The position numbers were made by a program, and so were the translations under genes. Positions 54,814 to 63,683 of a stretch of DNA of 64,000 nucleotides are shown in pieces (positions within the stretch are counted from its first letter, which is position 1; each line of letters begins with the position of its first letter). The stretch comes from Arenibacter troitsensis (GTDB taxonomy: Bacteria > Bacteroidota > Bacteroidia > Flavobacteriales > Flavobacteriaceae). The notes under the pieces are model-generated. The model saw only the letters and a list, made by a program, of their open reading frames with translations, was not told the DNA's origin and ran no database searches. Where the stretch lies: the NCBI RefSeq assembly GCF_900177645.1, contig NZ_FXAO01000005.1, positions 57,324 through 121,323 on the forward strand. Direction: 5' to 3'.

Positions 54814-54821
54814 TATATTTG
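54814..54821 (+). promoter_or_regulatory. Predicted -7 element of lipA
   Basis: TATATTTG, an exact TAnnTTTG, with TTTG at 54786-54789 upstream (24 bases, slightly long). Predicts a leader of about 11 bases. Confidence 0.45.
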
Positions 54822-54835
54822 CACAAAATCATAGT

Positions 54836-55711
54836 ATGAGTATCGAAACTATAGACAGTGTAATCCCACCAAAAGGCAAACCCAAATGGTTGCGGGTAAA
54901 ACTTCCTACGGGCAAAAAATACACCCAGTTAAGGGGGTTAGTGGACAAGTACAACCTTCACACCATATGCACCTCGGGCAGTTGCCCTAATATGGGCGAA
55001 TGCTGGGGGGAAGGCACTGCAACTTTTATGATTTTAGGAAACGTTTGTACCCGTTCCTGCGGATTTTGTGGTGTAAAAACAGGCAGACCAGAAGATGTAG
55101 ATTGGGCAGAGCCGGAAAAAGTGGCCAGATCCATTAAAATAATGGACATTAAACATGCCGTAATTACTTCTGTGGATCGTGATGACCTAAAAGATATGGG
55201 CTCCATTATATGGGCCGAAACCTTGAAGGCCATACGAAGAATGAACCCCACTACGACACTGGAGACATTAATTCCGGATTTTCAGGGTATCCATACCCAT
55301 TTAGACCGAATCCTTGCCGTTGGGCCGGAAGTAATATCCCACAATATGGAAACTGTAAAACGATTGACAAGGGAGGTTCGCATACAGGCAAAATACGAAA
55401 GAAGTCTGGGAGTCCTTTCCTATTTAAAGGAAAACGGCGCCAACCGCACCAAATCGGGAATAATGTTGGGACTGGGAGAAAGGGAGGAAGAGGTAATCCA
55501 GACCATGGAGGACCTTAGGGCAGCCAATGTTGATGTGGTCACTATAGGCCAATATCTGCAGCCCTCCAAAAAGCATTTGCCGGTAAAGGAATTTATTTTG
55601 CCTGACCAGTTTAAGAAATATGAAGAAATAGGCCTTCAATTAGGTTTTAGGCATGTAGAAAGTGGCGCTTTGGTACGATCATCGTACAAGGCACACAAAC
55701 ATATTAAGTAA
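54836..55711 (+). CDS. lipA: Lipoyl synthase
   Basis: Radical-SAM enzyme that inserts two sulfur atoms into octanoyl groups on lipoyl domains. A 291-residue protein with both clusters: the auxiliary cluster in CTSGSCPNMGEC (about residues 42-53) and the SAM cluster CTRSCGFC (about 67-74), plus the C-terminal R-S-S motif (VRSSYKAHK) that ligates the auxiliary cluster. LipB is not adjacent. Confidence 0.97.
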   Translation: MSIETIDSVIPPKGKPKWLRVKLPTGKKYTQLRGLVDKYNLHTICTSGSCPNMGECWGEGTATFMILGNVCTRSCGFCGVKTGRPEDVDWAEPEKVARSIKIMDIKHAVITSVDRDDLKDMGSIIWAETLKAIRRMNPTTTLETLIPDFQGIHTHLDRILAVGPEVISHNMETVKRLTREVRIQAKYERSLGVLSYLKENGANRTKSGIMLGLGEREEEVIQTMEDLRAANVDVVTIGQYLQPSKKHLPVKEFILPDQFKKYEEIGLQLGFRHVESGALVRSSYKAHKHIK

Positions 55712-55780
55712 GCAGCCCTTACACCCCTTATCTAGAATATCCATCCGAAATTATACGGATAAATTGGCTTGACCCTATTT

Positions 55781-56791
55781 ATGAAACAAATTAATATTGG
55801 TATAAACGGCTTTGGTAGAATTGGCCGTACCCTATTTAGACTGCTGAGCGAGCAACCCCACTTAAGAGTGGTGGCCATTAACGATCTGGCAGATGCCCCT
55901 ACATTGTCACATTTATTGAAATACGACAGTATCCACGGAGTATTTCAAAAAGAAGTATCCCACAGCAACAATCATATAATCGTAGACAACAACAAGGTTG
56001 CACTGTTAAACCACAATTCACCAAAAGACATCCCTTGGTCCGAATATAAAGTTGATATTGTTGTTGAGGCCACTGGGAAATTCAAGGTGAGGGACATCTT
56101 GGAATACCATATTAAGAATGGAGCAAAAAAGGTTATTCTAAGTGTTCCGCCATCCGAAGATGACATAAAGATGGTGGTATTTGGAATAAACCACGAAACC
56201 CTTGTCCCAACAGATGACATAATCTCCAACGCCTCCTGTACCACGAACAATGCCGCACCAATGATAAAGGTTATCCAAGATCTTTGCGGTATAGAGCAGG
56301 CTTATATTACCACCATCCATTCCTATACCACAGATCAAAGTCTGCACGACCAGCCCCATAAGGACTTGAGAAGGGCCAGGGCGGCCGCACAATCCATTGT
56401 CCCTACCACAACCGGAGCGGCCAAGGCACTGACCAGAATATTTCCGGAACTATCGGATGTTATTGGAGGCTGCGGCATAAGGGTACCTGTTCCAAACGGC
56501 TCTTTGACCGACATTACTTTTAATGTAAAAAGACAAACCTCTATTGAAGAAATTAACGATGCTTTTCTAAAAATATCGCAAAAAGAACTTAAAAACATTC
56601 TATATTACACAAAAGACCCCATAGTTTCTATTGACATAAACAATACTTATTACTCTTGTACGTTTGATTCTCTGATGACTTCTGTAATCGGTAAAATGGT
56701 TAAAATTATAGGATGGTATGATAACGAAACCGGATACAGCAGTAGAATTGTAGATTTAATTGATTATATTACAAGTAAACGATACGTTTGA
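55781..56791 (+). CDS. gap: Glyceraldehyde-3-phosphate dehydrogenase
   Basis: Interconverts glyceraldehyde-3-phosphate and 1,3-bisphosphoglycerate. A 336-residue protein with the NAD fold INGFGRIGR, AINDLAD (an aspartate that favours NAD), the catalytic cysteine C153 in SNASCTTN, HSYTTDQSLHD and GGCGIRVPVPNGSLTD, and WYDNETGYS near the end. The ATG at 55781 gives the usual start MKQINIGINGFG; an in-frame TTG at 55769 is four codons earlier. The stop TGA overlaps the TTG start of the following histidine kinase gene. Confidence 0.95.
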   Translation: MKQINIGINGFGRIGRTLFRLLSEQPHLRVVAINDLADAPTLSHLLKYDSIHGVFQKEVSHSNNHIIVDNNKVALLNHNSPKDIPWSEYKVDIVVEATGKFKVRDILEYHIKNGAKKVILSVPPSEDDIKMVVFGINHETLVPTDDIISNASCTTNNAAPMIKVIQDLCGIEQAYITTIHSYTTDQSLHDQPHKDLRRARAAAQSIVPTTTGAAKALTRIFPELSDVIGGCGIRVPVPNGSLTDITFNVKRQTSIEEINDAFLKISQKELKNILYYTKDPIVSIDINNTYYSCTFDSLMTSVIGKMVKIIGWYDNETGYSSRIVDLIDYITSKRYV

Positions 56792-57432
56792 GACCTAAAT
56801 TCTTACATATTAATTTGAACAGAAAATTGTGGCTCCTTACGCTTCTATTGTTTTATTGTTTAAATCCTTCCTATACCCAGGAAAGTCAAGCTACCGGACA
56901 GGATATAGAATATCATTTTGATAAGGCAAGGGAATTGGGCAACAAGAATAAAATTGAACCTGCCCTCGAGGAATTAAATACCGCAATGGAGATTGCCTTT
57001 AAGAACAACGATCAAAAGGCCCTAATAGATACCTATCATAAATTCGCCATTTTATATTTACGACTGCAAAAGGACGAAAGTGCGGAATATTATGCGGACA
57101 GGTCCAAATCACTTTTAAAGGATATTTCCTATCCCTATGGTGAGGCTACACATAAATATATAGATGCCATTATTTCCTATAGGGACGGCAAAAATTTTCT
57201 GGCCATCTCTATGCTCAACGAGGCAAAACAGATCAACAACGACAGAAATTTACTGAACAATATTCTTTTTGTAGAGGGGATTATTTTCTTAAATCTCGAA
57301 AAATACGAAAGTGCTACCAAAAATTTTAATGCCCTGGCCGTAAATACTGACATTTATGAAAAGGACTATCTGGCCGCCAAAGCCCACATTAAATTGGCGG
57401 AGATCAACAACAGCACACAAAATTACGAGTAG
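56788..57432 (+). pseudogene. N-terminal half of a TPR-type hybrid histidine kinase, cut by an amber codon
   Basis: A 214-codon frame: signal peptide (RKLWLLTLLLFYCLNPSYTQ) and several TPR-like helical repeats. It ends at TAG (57430-57432), but the same frame continues without any other stop as a TPR repeat and then a complete kinase to 59013; the break falls in the middle of a repeat (NYE-stop-SIKNAESALKLA). Without the stop the protein would be about 741 residues, a normal length for this Bacteroidota kinase type. The start is TTG at 56788, overlapping the gap stop, or TTG at 56815; there is no ATG before the signal peptide. Sequencing error, readthrough or real decay are all possible. Confidence 0.75.
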
Positions 57433-57462
57433 AGCATTAAAAATGCAGAGAGTGCCTTAAAA

Positions 57463-59013
57463 TTGGCAAAGGCCAACAATTTTTATTCGGAAATACTGGA
57501 GGCCAATAGACTACTTACAGAGTCCAATGAAAAACTAGGGCTATTTGAATCTGCACTGGCCTATAATAGGAACATACTACACATTAAGGACTCTATTTTT
57601 ACCATAGAAAAAAGTTTAGCGGAGACCAAAACGGCAGATAACATCCAGACCAAGTTTATGAAGGATGAGATTGGCCGGCAGGAAGCCAAGATAGAAGAAC
57701 TTAACCAATCCAAAAATAGAACGGAAATAACGGCTATTTTAACCGCCGCCTTTTTGATTGTAATTTCCATACTGGCCATTTCGTTATACAGAAACAACCA
57801 GATCAAGTTAAAGACAAACGACCTGTTACATACCAAGAACAATGAATTGCAGGCCGCAAGGGATGCTGCGGTAATGGCCATGGAGGCCAAAACCAATTTT
57901 CTTTCCACGGTAAGCCACGAATTGCGAACACCACTATATGCGGTCACCGGCCTAACACATTTGTTGCTGGAGGAGAACCCTAGTGAAAATCAAAAAGAAC
58001 ATCTAAAATCATTAAAGTTTTCCGGTGACTATTTATTGAATTTCATTAACGACATACTTCAGATCAACAAAATTGATGCCGATAAGCTGGAAGCCCTACA
58101 AATAGATTTTAATCTTAAAAAGATACTTTCGGAAGTCATTAATTCCCTACACCAAAGTGCCAAGGCCAACAAAACAAAAATTGTACTGGAGTTTGATGAA
58201 GATATTCCGTCACATCTTTTGGGCGACCCCCTTAAGCTTTCCCAAGTTTTTATTAACCTTATTGGTAATGGAATAAAATTCACCAAAGGAGGTCAAGTTA
58301 CGGTTATTGCCAAGCTTGCCAAAAAAGTGGAAGAGAATCTAACCATTTATTTTGAAATAAAGGATAATGGTATTGGGATTGATAAGGAAAGACAGCTTAC
58401 CATTTTTGACAGCTTTGAACAGGGCTCTATCCAAATTAATAGGGAATATGGTGGTACAGGCCTAGGTCTGACGATTGTAAAAAGTTTGTTGGGCCTATTT
58501 GGCAGTAAAATTGGACTTAAGAGTGAAATAGGCAAAGGAAGTTCCTTTTTCTTTGAATTGGACCTAAAAAGCAAGGATGATCTTATTGATGACATCCCGT
58601 TTGAAATTACCGAGGTGGAATACGATTTTGCAGGCCTACATATATTGGTCGTGGAGGATAACAAAATCAACCAAGTGATTACCAAGAAAATGCTGAACAA
58701 GAAGGAAATCACCTGTGATATTGCCAATAACGGTCTGGAAGCAGTGGCCATGGTCAGAAAAACAGATTACGACTGTATCCTTATGGATATCCATATGCCC
58801 GGAATTAGTGGTGAAGAGGCTACCATAGAAATCAGAAAGTTCAATAGATTGGTACCCATCATAGCCCTTACCGCAATTTCCCTGGATGACAGTTTGGAAA
58901 GTTTTTATGCGGCCGGTTGTAACGACGTGGTAACAAAACCTTTTAAACCTGAGGTATTCTATCAAAAAATAGGAGAGAACATCTTTGATGTGAAAAAAAA
59001 AATTGAAGCCTAA
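57463..59013 (+). CDS. C-terminal part of the amber-split hybrid histidine kinase
   Basis: Same frame as 56788-57432, downstream of the TAG. It holds the last TPR repeat, a membrane helix (TEITAILTAAFLIVISILAISLY), a coiled coil, HisKA with the phosphorylated histidine in TVSHELRTP (residue 377 in joined numbering), HATPase (NLIGNGIKFT, DNGIGID, GTGLGLTIVKS) and a receiver with D667 in CILMDIHMPGISG. All catalytic motifs are intact, so the break is recent or tolerated. If translated separately it would begin at TTG 57463 or at ATG 57658; it would keep its membrane anchor in the first case. Its stop overlaps that of lpxK on the other strand. Confidence 0.8.
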   Translation: MAKANNFYSEILEANRLLTESNEKLGLFESALAYNRNILHIKDSIFTIEKSLAETKTADNIQTKFMKDEIGRQEAKIEELNQSKNRTEITAILTAAFLIVISILAISLYRNNQIKLKTNDLLHTKNNELQAARDAAVMAMEAKTNFLSTVSHELRTPLYAVTGLTHLLLEENPSENQKEHLKSLKFSGDYLLNFINDILQINKIDADKLEALQIDFNLKKILSEVINSLHQSAKANKTKIVLEFDEDIPSHLLGDPLKLSQVFINLIGNGIKFTKGGQVTVIAKLAKKVEENLTIYFEIKDNGIGIDKERQLTIFDSFEQGSIQINREYGGTGLGLTIVKSLLGLFGSKIGLKSEIGKGSSFFFELDLKSKDDLIDDIPFEITEVEYDFAGLHILVVEDNKINQVITKKMLNKKEITCDIANNGLEAVAMVRKTDYDCILMDIHMPGISGEEATIEIRKFNRLVPIIALTAISLDDSLESFYAAGCNDVVTKPFKPEVFYQKIGENIFDVKKKIEA

Positions 59014-60014
59014 GATGTAGTAGGGCTTTCGTCCAACAAATCCAATAATACTTCCTCTCCCCCATTCATGAATTTGTGCCTTACCCCTATATAATAAAAA
59101 TTCTCACCTTTACCCTCCAACCTTACATAATCCTTTTCGGTAGTAAGTACTATCTCCCTGTTATTGAACAAGGCAATCTCCTTTTCTGTAAAAAAATGGT
59201 GGTCAGCGTAGGCCAAATGTTCAAACCCAATTCCTTGAGCCTGAAGAAAGCTTACCAACTGCTGTGGATTGGCTATACCAGTGACCAGGGTTACTTTTTT
59301 ATTTTTAAGCTCGGCCAAGTCCATCTCCCCTGTAGTACCTTTTAATTTAGTTTCATATTCCAAAAAGCTGAAAATTACTTTCTGACTTGGACCAGGCTTC
59401 AATTTTTTCTGTATTCTTTGTTGCTCGGCCACACTCAAATTTGATGGACACTTGGTAACCACAATAATATTGGCCCGCTTTGCTTCCCGTTTGCTATCCC
59501 TTAAATTACCGGTAGGCAAATACCAATCGTCAACATACAAATTGTCGTAAGAAGTGAGCAACACATATTGATCGCATCTTACCTTTCTATGCTGAAACGC
59601 ATCATCCAACAATATAACATTTGGCCTAATGGTTTCCTCCAATATGGAAATACCATGTTGCCTGTCCGCATCCACAGCGACAAAGGCATTTGGAAATTTT
59701 TTGTAGATCTGATAGGGTTCATCCCCAAGCTCCTCTACCTCCAATCCAGGTTTGGCTAGCACATAGCCTTTGGATTTTCGACCATACCCCCTGCTCAATA
59801 CCGCAATTTTATCATGTTTTTTTACATGGCCAACCAAAAACTCAATCATTGGGGTTTTACCAGTACCCCCTACACTGAGGTTTCCCACGCAAATGGTTGT
59901 GGTATCAAAGGATTTGGAAGTAAACAATCCTATGTCATAGAAATAATTGCGCAGATATACCACTAGGGCGTATATCAATGAAATGGGAAAACCTAATTTT
60001 CTAAGTAGCTGCAT
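59010..60014 (-). CDS. lpxK: Tetraacyldisaccharide 4'-kinase
   Basis: Phosphorylates the 4' position of the lipid A precursor at the inner membrane. A 334-residue enzyme with an N-terminal membrane-associated helix (LRKLGFPISLIYALVVYLRNYFY), the Walker A loop VGNLSVGGTGKTP (about 43-55), the LDDAFQHRKV motif and TEKDYVRL near the end. I choose ATG at 60014 (MQLLRKLGF); the frame runs on to 60071 but that part overlaps the divergent Nif3-like gene. Its stop overlaps the kinase stop by four bases. Confidence 0.94.
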   Translation of the reverse strand: MQLLRKLGFPISLIYALVVYLRNYFYDIGLFTSKSFDTTTICVGNLSVGGTGKTPMIEFLVGHVKKHDKIAVLSRGYGRKSKGYVLAKPGLEVEELGDEPYQIYKKFPNAFVAVDADRQHGISILEETIRPNVILLDDAFQHRKVRCDQYVLLTSYDNLYVDDWYLPTGNLRDSKREAKRANIIVVTKCPSNLSVAEQQRIQKKLKPGPSQKVIFSFLEYETKLKGTTGEMDLAELKNKKVTLVTGIANPQQLVSFLQAQGIGFEHLAYADHHFFTEKEIALFNNREIVLTTEKDYVRLEGKGENFYYIGVRHKFMNGGEEVLLDLLDESPTTS

Positions 60015-60035
60015 TAGAACGAAAATATAATATTT

Positions 60036-60043
60036 TATCTTTG
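60036..60043 (+). promoter_or_regulatory. Predicted -7 element of the Nif3-like gene
   Basis: TATCTTTG, an exact match, in the 49-base gap between lpxK and the Nif3-like gene, giving a leader of about 17 bases. The -33 position has TTAG. Confidence 0.5.
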
Positions 60044-60063
60044 GAAGACCATAAATTTTAAAA

Positions 60064-61158
60064 ATGATCATAAAACAAGTTATAGATATCCTAGAGGAAT
60101 TGGCGCCGCTGAATTATGCCGAGGATTTTGACAATGTTGGACTCTTGGTAGGCAATGCCAATAATGAGGTAAACGGTATCCTTGTAACTCTGGACACTCT
60201 GGAAAATGTGGTTGAGGAAGCCATAGCCAAAAAATGTAACCTTATAGTTAGTTTCCATCCCATTATTTTTGGAGGATTAAAGAAAATAACCGGCTCCGAT
60301 TACGTGCAAAGGGTGGTAATAAAGGCCATAAAACACGATATAGCCATATACAGTATGCATACTGCCCTGGACAATAGCAATAAGGGGGTGAATGCTAAAA
60401 TCTGTGAGGTCTTGGGGCTGCAAAACACAAACATTCTAATCCCCCAGAAGGGCACCATTAGAAAATTGACCACCTATGTCCCAAAAGAGAATACCGATGC
60501 CCTTAAAACTGCTCTATTCCATGCGGGAGCAGGTAATATTGGCAATTATAGCAATTGCAGTTTTATGGTGGATGGCAGCGGAAGCTACCAAGCCCAGGCA
60601 GGAGCCAATCCCTATTTGGGAAAAATAGGGGAAACACATTATGAGGATGAATCCCAGATAAGCGTTACCTATGGCAGGGCGGATGAACAAAAAATTTTGA
60701 AGGCCCTTTTTGGCAACCATCCTTATGAAGAGGTTGCCTACGAGATACAAACTTTGGAAAATAAAAACCAAAACATTGGCATGGGTATGGTAGGAAATCT
60801 GGAAAAATCCATGGAGGAAACGGAATTTTTTGAATTTTTGAAGGAAAAAATGAATGTTTCCTGCATTAGGCACTCAGATTTTCTTGGTAAAAAAATAAAG
60901 AAAGTTGCAGTTTTGGGAGGAAGCGGTTCCTTTGCCATATCGGCCGCAATAGCCGCCAATGCTGATGTTTTTGTAACATCGGATCTAAAATACCATCAAT
61001 TCTATGAGGCGGAAAGCAAAATACTTTTGGCAGATATTGGGCACTATGAAACAGAGCAGTTTACAAAAAATCTCTTAGTTGATTATCTTACGAAAAAAAT
61101 TCCTAATTTTGCAGTCTCTTTATCGGAGAGCAAAACAAATCCCATCAAGTATTTTTAA
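60064..61158 (+). CDS. Nif3-like dinuclear metal centre protein
   Basis: A 364-residue NIF3/YbgI-family protein. Metal ligands are visible in the N-terminal half (VSFHPIIFGGLKKI, SMHTALDN) and the C-terminal half (TSDLKYHQFYEA, LADIGHYETEQF), with an inserted PII-like domain between them (about 120-240), as in the long bacterial form. Proposed roles include GTP cyclohydrolase-related hydrolysis and tRNA or DNA-related functions, none settled. The next gene starts three bases later, so they are co-transcribed; the pair is usual in Bacteroidota. Confidence 0.9.
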   Translation: MIIKQVIDILEELAPLNYAEDFDNVGLLVGNANNEVNGILVTLDTLENVVEEAIAKKCNLIVSFHPIIFGGLKKITGSDYVQRVVIKAIKHDIAIYSMHTALDNSNKGVNAKICEVLGLQNTNILIPQKGTIRKLTTYVPKENTDALKTALFHAGAGNIGNYSNCSFMVDGSGSYQAQAGANPYLGKIGETHYEDESQISVTYGRADEQKILKALFGNHPYEEVAYEIQTLENKNQNIGMGMVGNLEKSMEETEFFEFLKEKMNVSCIRHSDFLGKKIKKVAVLGGSGSFAISAAIAANADVFVTSDLKYHQFYEAESKILLADIGHYETEQFTKNLLVDYLTKKIPNFAVSLSESKTNPIKYF

Positions 61159-61160
61159 AT

Positions 61161-61940
61161 ATGGCAACAAAGACAGAAACAACAGTAGAAGAAAAGTTAA
61201 GAGCACTATATGATTTGCAATTAATTGATTCTAGAGTTGATGAGATAAGAAATGTTAGGGGAGAACTTCCTCTAGAAGTAGAAGATTTGGAAGACGAGGT
61301 ACTTGGCCTTAAAACAAGAATGGACAAGCTTAAAACCGATGTTGAAACCATAAACTACGAAATAAGCGCCAAGAAAAATCTTATTGATGAAGCCAAAGTC
61401 TTGATCAAAAAATATGCGGAACAACAAAAGAACGTCCGTAACAGCAGGGAATTTAATTCGTTGACCAAAGAAGTTGAATTTCAAGAACTTGAGATTCAGT
61501 TGGCAGAAAAGAACATTAAGGAGTTCAAGGCCCAAATAGAGCAGAAAAAAGAAGTTATAGCCGCTACCAAAGAACGATTGACGGAAAGGGAATCGCACCT
61601 TAAACACAAGAAAGGCGAATTGAACGCCATTTTGGCCGAAACGGAAAAGGAAGAAAAGGCACTTTTGAAAAAATCGGAGGAGTACCAATCCCAAATTGAG
61701 GAGCGCTTGGTAAAGGCCTATAATAGAATCCGAAGCAATGTAAAAAATGGTTTGGCAGTAGTTCCTATTGAGAGAGGTGCTTCAGGTGGATCTTTCTTTA
61801 CCATTCCGCCACAAGTACAGGTCGAGATTGCTTCCCGAAAAAAAATCATCAGTGATGAACACAGTGGAAGAATATTGGTAGACCCAGTTTTGGCCGAAGA
61901 GGAACAAGAAAAAATGCAAAAGCTTTTTTCTAAACTTTAG
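61161..61940 (+). CDS. Coiled-coil protein of the C4-zinc-ribbon family, cysteines lost
   Basis: A 259-residue protein that is mostly a long coiled coil (about 8-185) followed by the region that is a C4 zinc ribbon in homologues. Here the four cysteine positions are replaced: GASGGSFFTIPPQVQ (SGGS in place of CGGC) and SDEHSGRILVDP (DEHS in place of CEHC). The fold residues around them are kept (IPP, GRIL). It cannot bind zinc in the usual way. The family may act with Nif3-like proteins, its constant neighbour, but its function is not established. Confidence 0.8.
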   Translation: MATKTETTVEEKLRALYDLQLIDSRVDEIRNVRGELPLEVEDLEDEVLGLKTRMDKLKTDVETINYEISAKKNLIDEAKVLIKKYAEQQKNVRNSREFNSLTKEVEFQELEIQLAEKNIKEFKAQIEQKKEVIAATKERLTERESHLKHKKGELNAILAETEKEEKALLKKSEEYQSQIEERLVKAYNRIRSNVKNGLAVVPIERGASGGSFFTIPPQVQVEIASRKKIISDEHSGRILVDPVLAEEEQEKMQKLFSKL

Positions 61941-61954
61941 AAAAAACCACCCAT

Positions 61955-61995
61955 AAAAAATAAGGGCCATCTTTGAAAGATGGCCCTTATTTTTT
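61955..61995. terminator. Bidirectional Rho-independent terminator
   Basis: A perfect 19-bp dyad, with core TAAGGGCCATCTT and AAGATGGCCCTTA around 61975, flanked by A6 on the left and T6 on the right, so it works for both the Nif3/zinc-ribbon operon and the convergent kmo gene. It overlaps the last codon of kmo. Confidence 0.85.
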
Positions 61996-63358
61996 ATACT
62001 TCGTATTTTTCTTTTTCGCTCAACAAGCTGAGGATCTTTTGGTCAACCTCCTCACTTTCCCAAATCTCATTAATATTTGGAATTTGCATTATTTGCTTCA
62101 TTATTTCTTCCTGTGCATCCCCATTGGCCAAGGCTTCTACATAGGGCTTATTGGAAAAGGTAACCCGTGAATAGGCAGGAATCCATTTGTCCGGATATTT
62201 ATTGGCAAATCGCTTTTCAATCTTTTTCTGCAATATAAAATTGGGGTCGGCCGTCATACTGCTCATCTCCACAAAATTCCGGTAACTAAGTTCCGCAATG
62301 GCATCTGCATTGGGTTTACGCTCTGTTTGATAGGTGCTGAAAATTTGTCCCCAATCGTCCCCATACTTGGCAATGATCTTATTAAGGGCATATATATCCT
62401 CAAAGCCAGCATTCATTCCCTGTCCATAAAATGGCACAATGGCGTGGGCCGAATCACCTACCAAAGCCACCTTATCCCAATAGGTCCAAGGGTAGCATTT
62501 TATGGTCACCAAGGCACTGGTAGGGTTGTTAAAAAAATCTGTAGTAAGGTCTTCAATAACCGGGGTAACATCTGGAAAATAGGTATTAAAAAAGTCTTTG
62601 GCTTCTTCCTTGGAGTTTATATTCTCAAAAGACACTTCCCCTTCAAATGGAAGAAAGAGCGTACAGGTAAAACTACCATCCATATTGGGCATGGCTATGA
62701 ACATGAACTTCCCCCTGGGCCAAATATGAAAGGAATGCTTGTCCAGCTTATGGGTACCATCCTCATTGGCCGGTATAGTAAGCTCCTTGTAGCCCACATC
62801 TATAAACTCCTGAACGTAATTAAATCTGCTTCTACGCTGCATTTTGTGCCTAACTCGGGAAAAGGCCCCATCACAGCCAAAAACTATATCGTATAGATAT
62901 TCCTTCCACTTCCCTTTCTCCGTAGCACCGGTATATATTTTTCCTTCGGGAAGGTTTACATCCCACACCTTTTCCTCGAACCGAAAAATAACCCCTGCAT
63001 CTTCGGCCAGATCTATCATTCTACGATTCAATATTCCCCGGGAAATAGACCATATAGCCTCTCCTTCCTTACCATATTTTTGGTAATATTCCGGTTTCCC
63101 GGCAACATGAATGGCACGTTTGTCCAAAGGAATGGCGATTTTCTTTACTTCATCCTCAATACCTACCTCCCTCAAGGCCGTCCAACCCCTATTGCTCATG
63201 GCTAAATTAATGGATCGGCCGGAAAACTCCACATTTCGGATATCGGGTCTCCGATCGTAAACCGTTATCTGGTGGCCCAACTTCCGAAGGTAAATTGCCA
63301 ATAGGGATCCTACCAATCCTGAACCGATAATAGCAATTTTTTTAGGAGTTTGTATCAT
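61994..63358 (-). CDS. kmo: Kynurenine 3-monooxygenase
   Basis: FAD-dependent hydroxylase that turns kynurenine into 3-hydroxykynurenine in tryptophan breakdown or the kynurenine route to NAD. A 454-residue protein: GxGxxG in IAIIGSGLVGSLLAIYLRK (about 8-26), R-x-I-N-L-A in GRSINLAMSNRG, the DG motif FGCDGAFSRVR (about 165), and GDSAHAIVPFYGQGMNAGFED (about 308-328). No other kynurenine-pathway gene is next to it in the window. Confidence 0.92.
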   Translation of the reverse strand: MIQTPKKIAIIGSGLVGSLLAIYLRKLGHQITVYDRRPDIRNVEFSGRSINLAMSNRGWTALREVGIEDEVKKIAIPLDKRAIHVAGKPEYYQKYGKEGEAIWSISRGILNRRMIDLAEDAGVIFRFEEKVWDVNLPEGKIYTGATEKGKWKEYLYDIVFGCDGAFSRVRHKMQRRSRFNYVQEFIDVGYKELTIPANEDGTHKLDKHSFHIWPRGKFMFIAMPNMDGSFTCTLFLPFEGEVSFENINSKEEAKDFFNTYFPDVTPVIEDLTTDFFNNPTSALVTIKCYPWTYWDKVALVGDSAHAIVPFYGQGMNAGFEDIYALNKIIAKYGDDWGQIFSTYQTERKPNADAIAELSYRNFVEMSSMTADPNFILQKKIEKRFANKYPDKWIPAYSRVTFSNKPYVEALANGDAQEEIMKQIMQIPNINEIWESEEVDQKILSLLSEKEKYEV

Positions 63359-63594
63359 ACTAGTTTTAATAGGGAAAAGTAAACGTTAAAGTAATAAATG
63401 TAATAAAATAAAGTAACTTGTATAAAAAAGGGCAATAACATCACAAAATGCCCACAATGCCTACATTTGGATACTCCGAATAATAAACTTTGATCAAAAA
63501 AAATATCCCAATTCCAAAAATTTTTCTTTCCTGAACATCCAAACATCAGGTTCTTCACGTATATATAACACATACCGCTTAGGCGTCCATATAT

Positions 63595-63631
63595 AAAAAA
63601 GTCCTTCACATTAAGATTGTGAAGGACTTTT
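63595..63631 (-). terminator. Terminator of clpP
   Basis: Stem GTCCTTCACA (63601-63610) with TGTGAAGGAC (63618-63627), extended by A/T pairs; on the minus strand it is followed by T6 (63595-63600). Located 53 bases after the clpP stop codon. The rest of the gene-free stretch 63359-63683 holds only AT-rich sequence upstream of kmo. Confidence 0.8.
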
Positions 63632-63683
63632 CCTTTTACATAAGATGCTAATTGATATTGATTATAAACAAGTTGGGACAGGG

